Assembly: GCA_046345275.1 (NCBI GenBank)
Contig: JBKDJY010000046.1
Coordinates: 1-23,317 of the forward strand
Length of the DNA stretch: 23,317 nucleotides
Source: UBA4416 sp046345275
Lineage (GTDB): Bacteria; Bacteroidota; Bacteroidia; B-17B0; Aurantibacillaceae
Direction of reading: 5' to 3'
A program made the position numbers and the translations under genes. How positions within the stretch are numbered: the first letter of the stretch is position 1; each line of letters starts with the position of its first letter. Below the pieces are notes generated by a model. The model was not told where the DNA came from, did not search any database, and saw only the letters and a list, made by a program, of their open reading frames with translations. Shown here one piece after another: positions 22,610 to 23,317 of the stretch.

Positions 22610-23174
22610 CTTGTAGTTCACGACATGGTTCACAAGAAAATTAAAACACAAATCAATTCGCTCGTGTGTGTCTGCTTTCAGCGTTGATTAAAAGTCCGAA
22701 TAATTGTCAACTAAAATGTCAGAAAAAGTAAAAGCGAACAATTTCAAATTAGTCACAAGGCAAAAATGGTTTTATTTGCGTTGCAAAACTTTTAAAAGTC
22801 ATTCAATAAATTGTCAAACTGTCGAGCCCGCTCCTACTCTATAAAAGACGAGCAGTCACCAAATAAATTAAAATGCAAACTGTGAGGCAAGAGAAAAAAA
22901 GTCCGATAGTAAATTGGTAAAATACTTTTAAAAGTTTTATTCTTCAAACTGTCGAGAAAAAGGTGAAGTTTAAAATTAACAGCAAAACTTTCAAACTACA
23001 ACTATTAAAAAAGTCAGCGCAGCAAAAACCATTTTTATTTTTTGCAAACTGTCGAAATGAGATGAACTAAAAAAGTTGCGAATAAAATTTGATTTGGTTG
23101 TCAAATTAATTGAGCCAAATTTTAATTGAATTTTTCTATTTTGGGCTTTTACTTTGGAGTCGCAGAACTATGAG
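22610..23174. other. Cassette C13: about 565 bases without a convincing gene
   Basis: No ORF longer than about 42 codons is found on either strand; the longest, on the plus strand from about 22717, runs against the array direction and has no supporting signal. On the minus strand the motif CGACAGTTTG or a close variant occurs four times (near 22816, 22877, 22946 and 23046), two of them followed by ACTTTTAAAAGT-like palindromes and one by TTTTTGC. The ends of the unit match each other well (GTTAGCACT and TAGTTC), so the cassette is structurally intact. It may be a regulatory or RNA-encoding cassette, or a decayed one. Confidence 0.5.
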
Positions 23175-23317
23175 TGCTAACGTTTTGGCGCTTTATTTCA
23201 GTTTGGGTTTTGAAACACTGTCTACCGAAACGCTACTAACAAAGATAAATGTTTTTTTGCATTTGCAAAGCAAAAATTAATTAATTGTCAAACCGCTTTT
23301 GCAAATGCCGAAGCCGA
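23175..23317 (-). repeat. attC-like site 13 (long type, cut by window end)
   Basis: The first 140 bases from TAACG match site 4 with a single difference (TGCCG here, TGTCG at 7802-7806), while the three bases outside TAAC differ. The R'' side lies beyond the window, so the array continues to the right. Confidence 0.85.
23240..23269 (-). promoter_or_regulatory. Promoter-like site inside attC 13
   Basis: The minus strand reads TTTG-N18-TATCTTTG, identical to site 4, pointing into the ORF-less cassette C13. Transcription of C13 as an RNA would be possible from here. Confidence 0.58.

Noticed and set aside
22717..22845. 42-codon plus-strand ORF in C13
   Set aside because: It is opposite to all other genes, Lys-rich as random AT-rich sequence would give, includes two of the CAAACTGTCGAG-type repeat regions and has no leader signal.
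344..23317. Palindromes read as CRISPR repeats
   Set aside because: They are long, spaced by whole genes, vary in sequence and are imperfectly palindromic; there are no short spacers and no cas genes.
344..23317. Palindromes as MITE-type transposons inserted between genes
   Set aside because: There are no direct target-site duplications around them. Instead the flanks match across each gene unit as inverted repeats, which insertion of a MITE would not produce.
344..23317. Palindromes as simple transcription terminators
   Set aside because: Stems are interrupted, lack a consistent trailing T-run and extend to 130-180 bp with conserved ends; termination may be a side effect but does not explain the matched unit ends.
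1..23317. Integron integrase, transposase or toxin-antitoxin gene
   Set aside because: No protein in any frame shows tyrosine-recombinase or transposase motifs, and no recognisable toxin-antitoxin pair was found.

Overview
The window looks like part of a Bacteroidota (Bacteroidetes) chromosome. It is AT-rich. Exported proteins have signal peptides ending in SAQ, AFAQ or SKAQ, the lipoproteins are short, and start codons follow A-rich leaders without Shine-Dalgarno motifs. Promoter-like sites fit the Bacteroidetes pattern TTTG-N19-TAnnTTTG. The species cannot be named from this sequence.

The organising feature is an integron-like cassette array read on the minus strand. Fourteen imperfect palindromes of about 130-180 bp (sites 0 to 13; site 0 is split by an intron and site 13 is cut by the window end) separate 13 units. 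On the minus strand each palindrome starts TAACA and ends CGTTA, as attC sites do, and the stem sequence varies between sites while pairing is kept. The two ends of each unit are matched to each other, which is the integron signature of a cassette whose ends join in the excised circle. Here the match runs 13-18 bp, past the classical 7-bp R boxes, and is interrupted by a conserved AA/CA mismatch. Eleven of 13 units show it. No integrase gene or attI site lies in the window, so this is the interior of an array or an array without integrase.

Layout from left to right (transcription runs right to left): 1-343, the 5' part of a second group II intron inserted in the core of attC 0. C1 (471-3820) holds a Crp/Fnr-type regulator and four outer-membrane barrel proteins. 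C2 (3953-6380) holds a lipoprotein gene whose leader is split by a complete 1,886-bp group II intron with its reverse transcriptase. C3 is a membrane protein and C4 a DUF3024 protein. C5 has no intact gene. C6 holds an unknown protein plus a membrane protein, and C7 a lipoprotein. C8 holds an AraC-type regulator plus a VOC protein. C9 (11706-18814) is a four-gene defence operon of type I restriction-modification hsdR-hsdM-hsdS plus an overlapping OLD-like ATPase/TOPRIM nuclease. C10 is a 635-residue exported protein, C11 a small membrane protein and C12 a lipoprotein. C13 has no convincing gene.

Seven attC sites form a longer class (about 170-180 bp) that carries TTTG-N18/19-TATCTTT(G/A) in the distal part of the hairpin, pointing into the next cassette; site 12 of the short class carries a similar promoter. 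The cassettes may therefore be expressed one by one rather than from a single integron promoter. All 13 cassette starts also place a GAC triplet 18-24 bases after GTTA. Two copies of a different covarying hairpin bracket the restriction operon. Together these point to a large sedentary integron-type array with self-promoting attC sites, carrying envelope, regulatory and anti-phage cargo.
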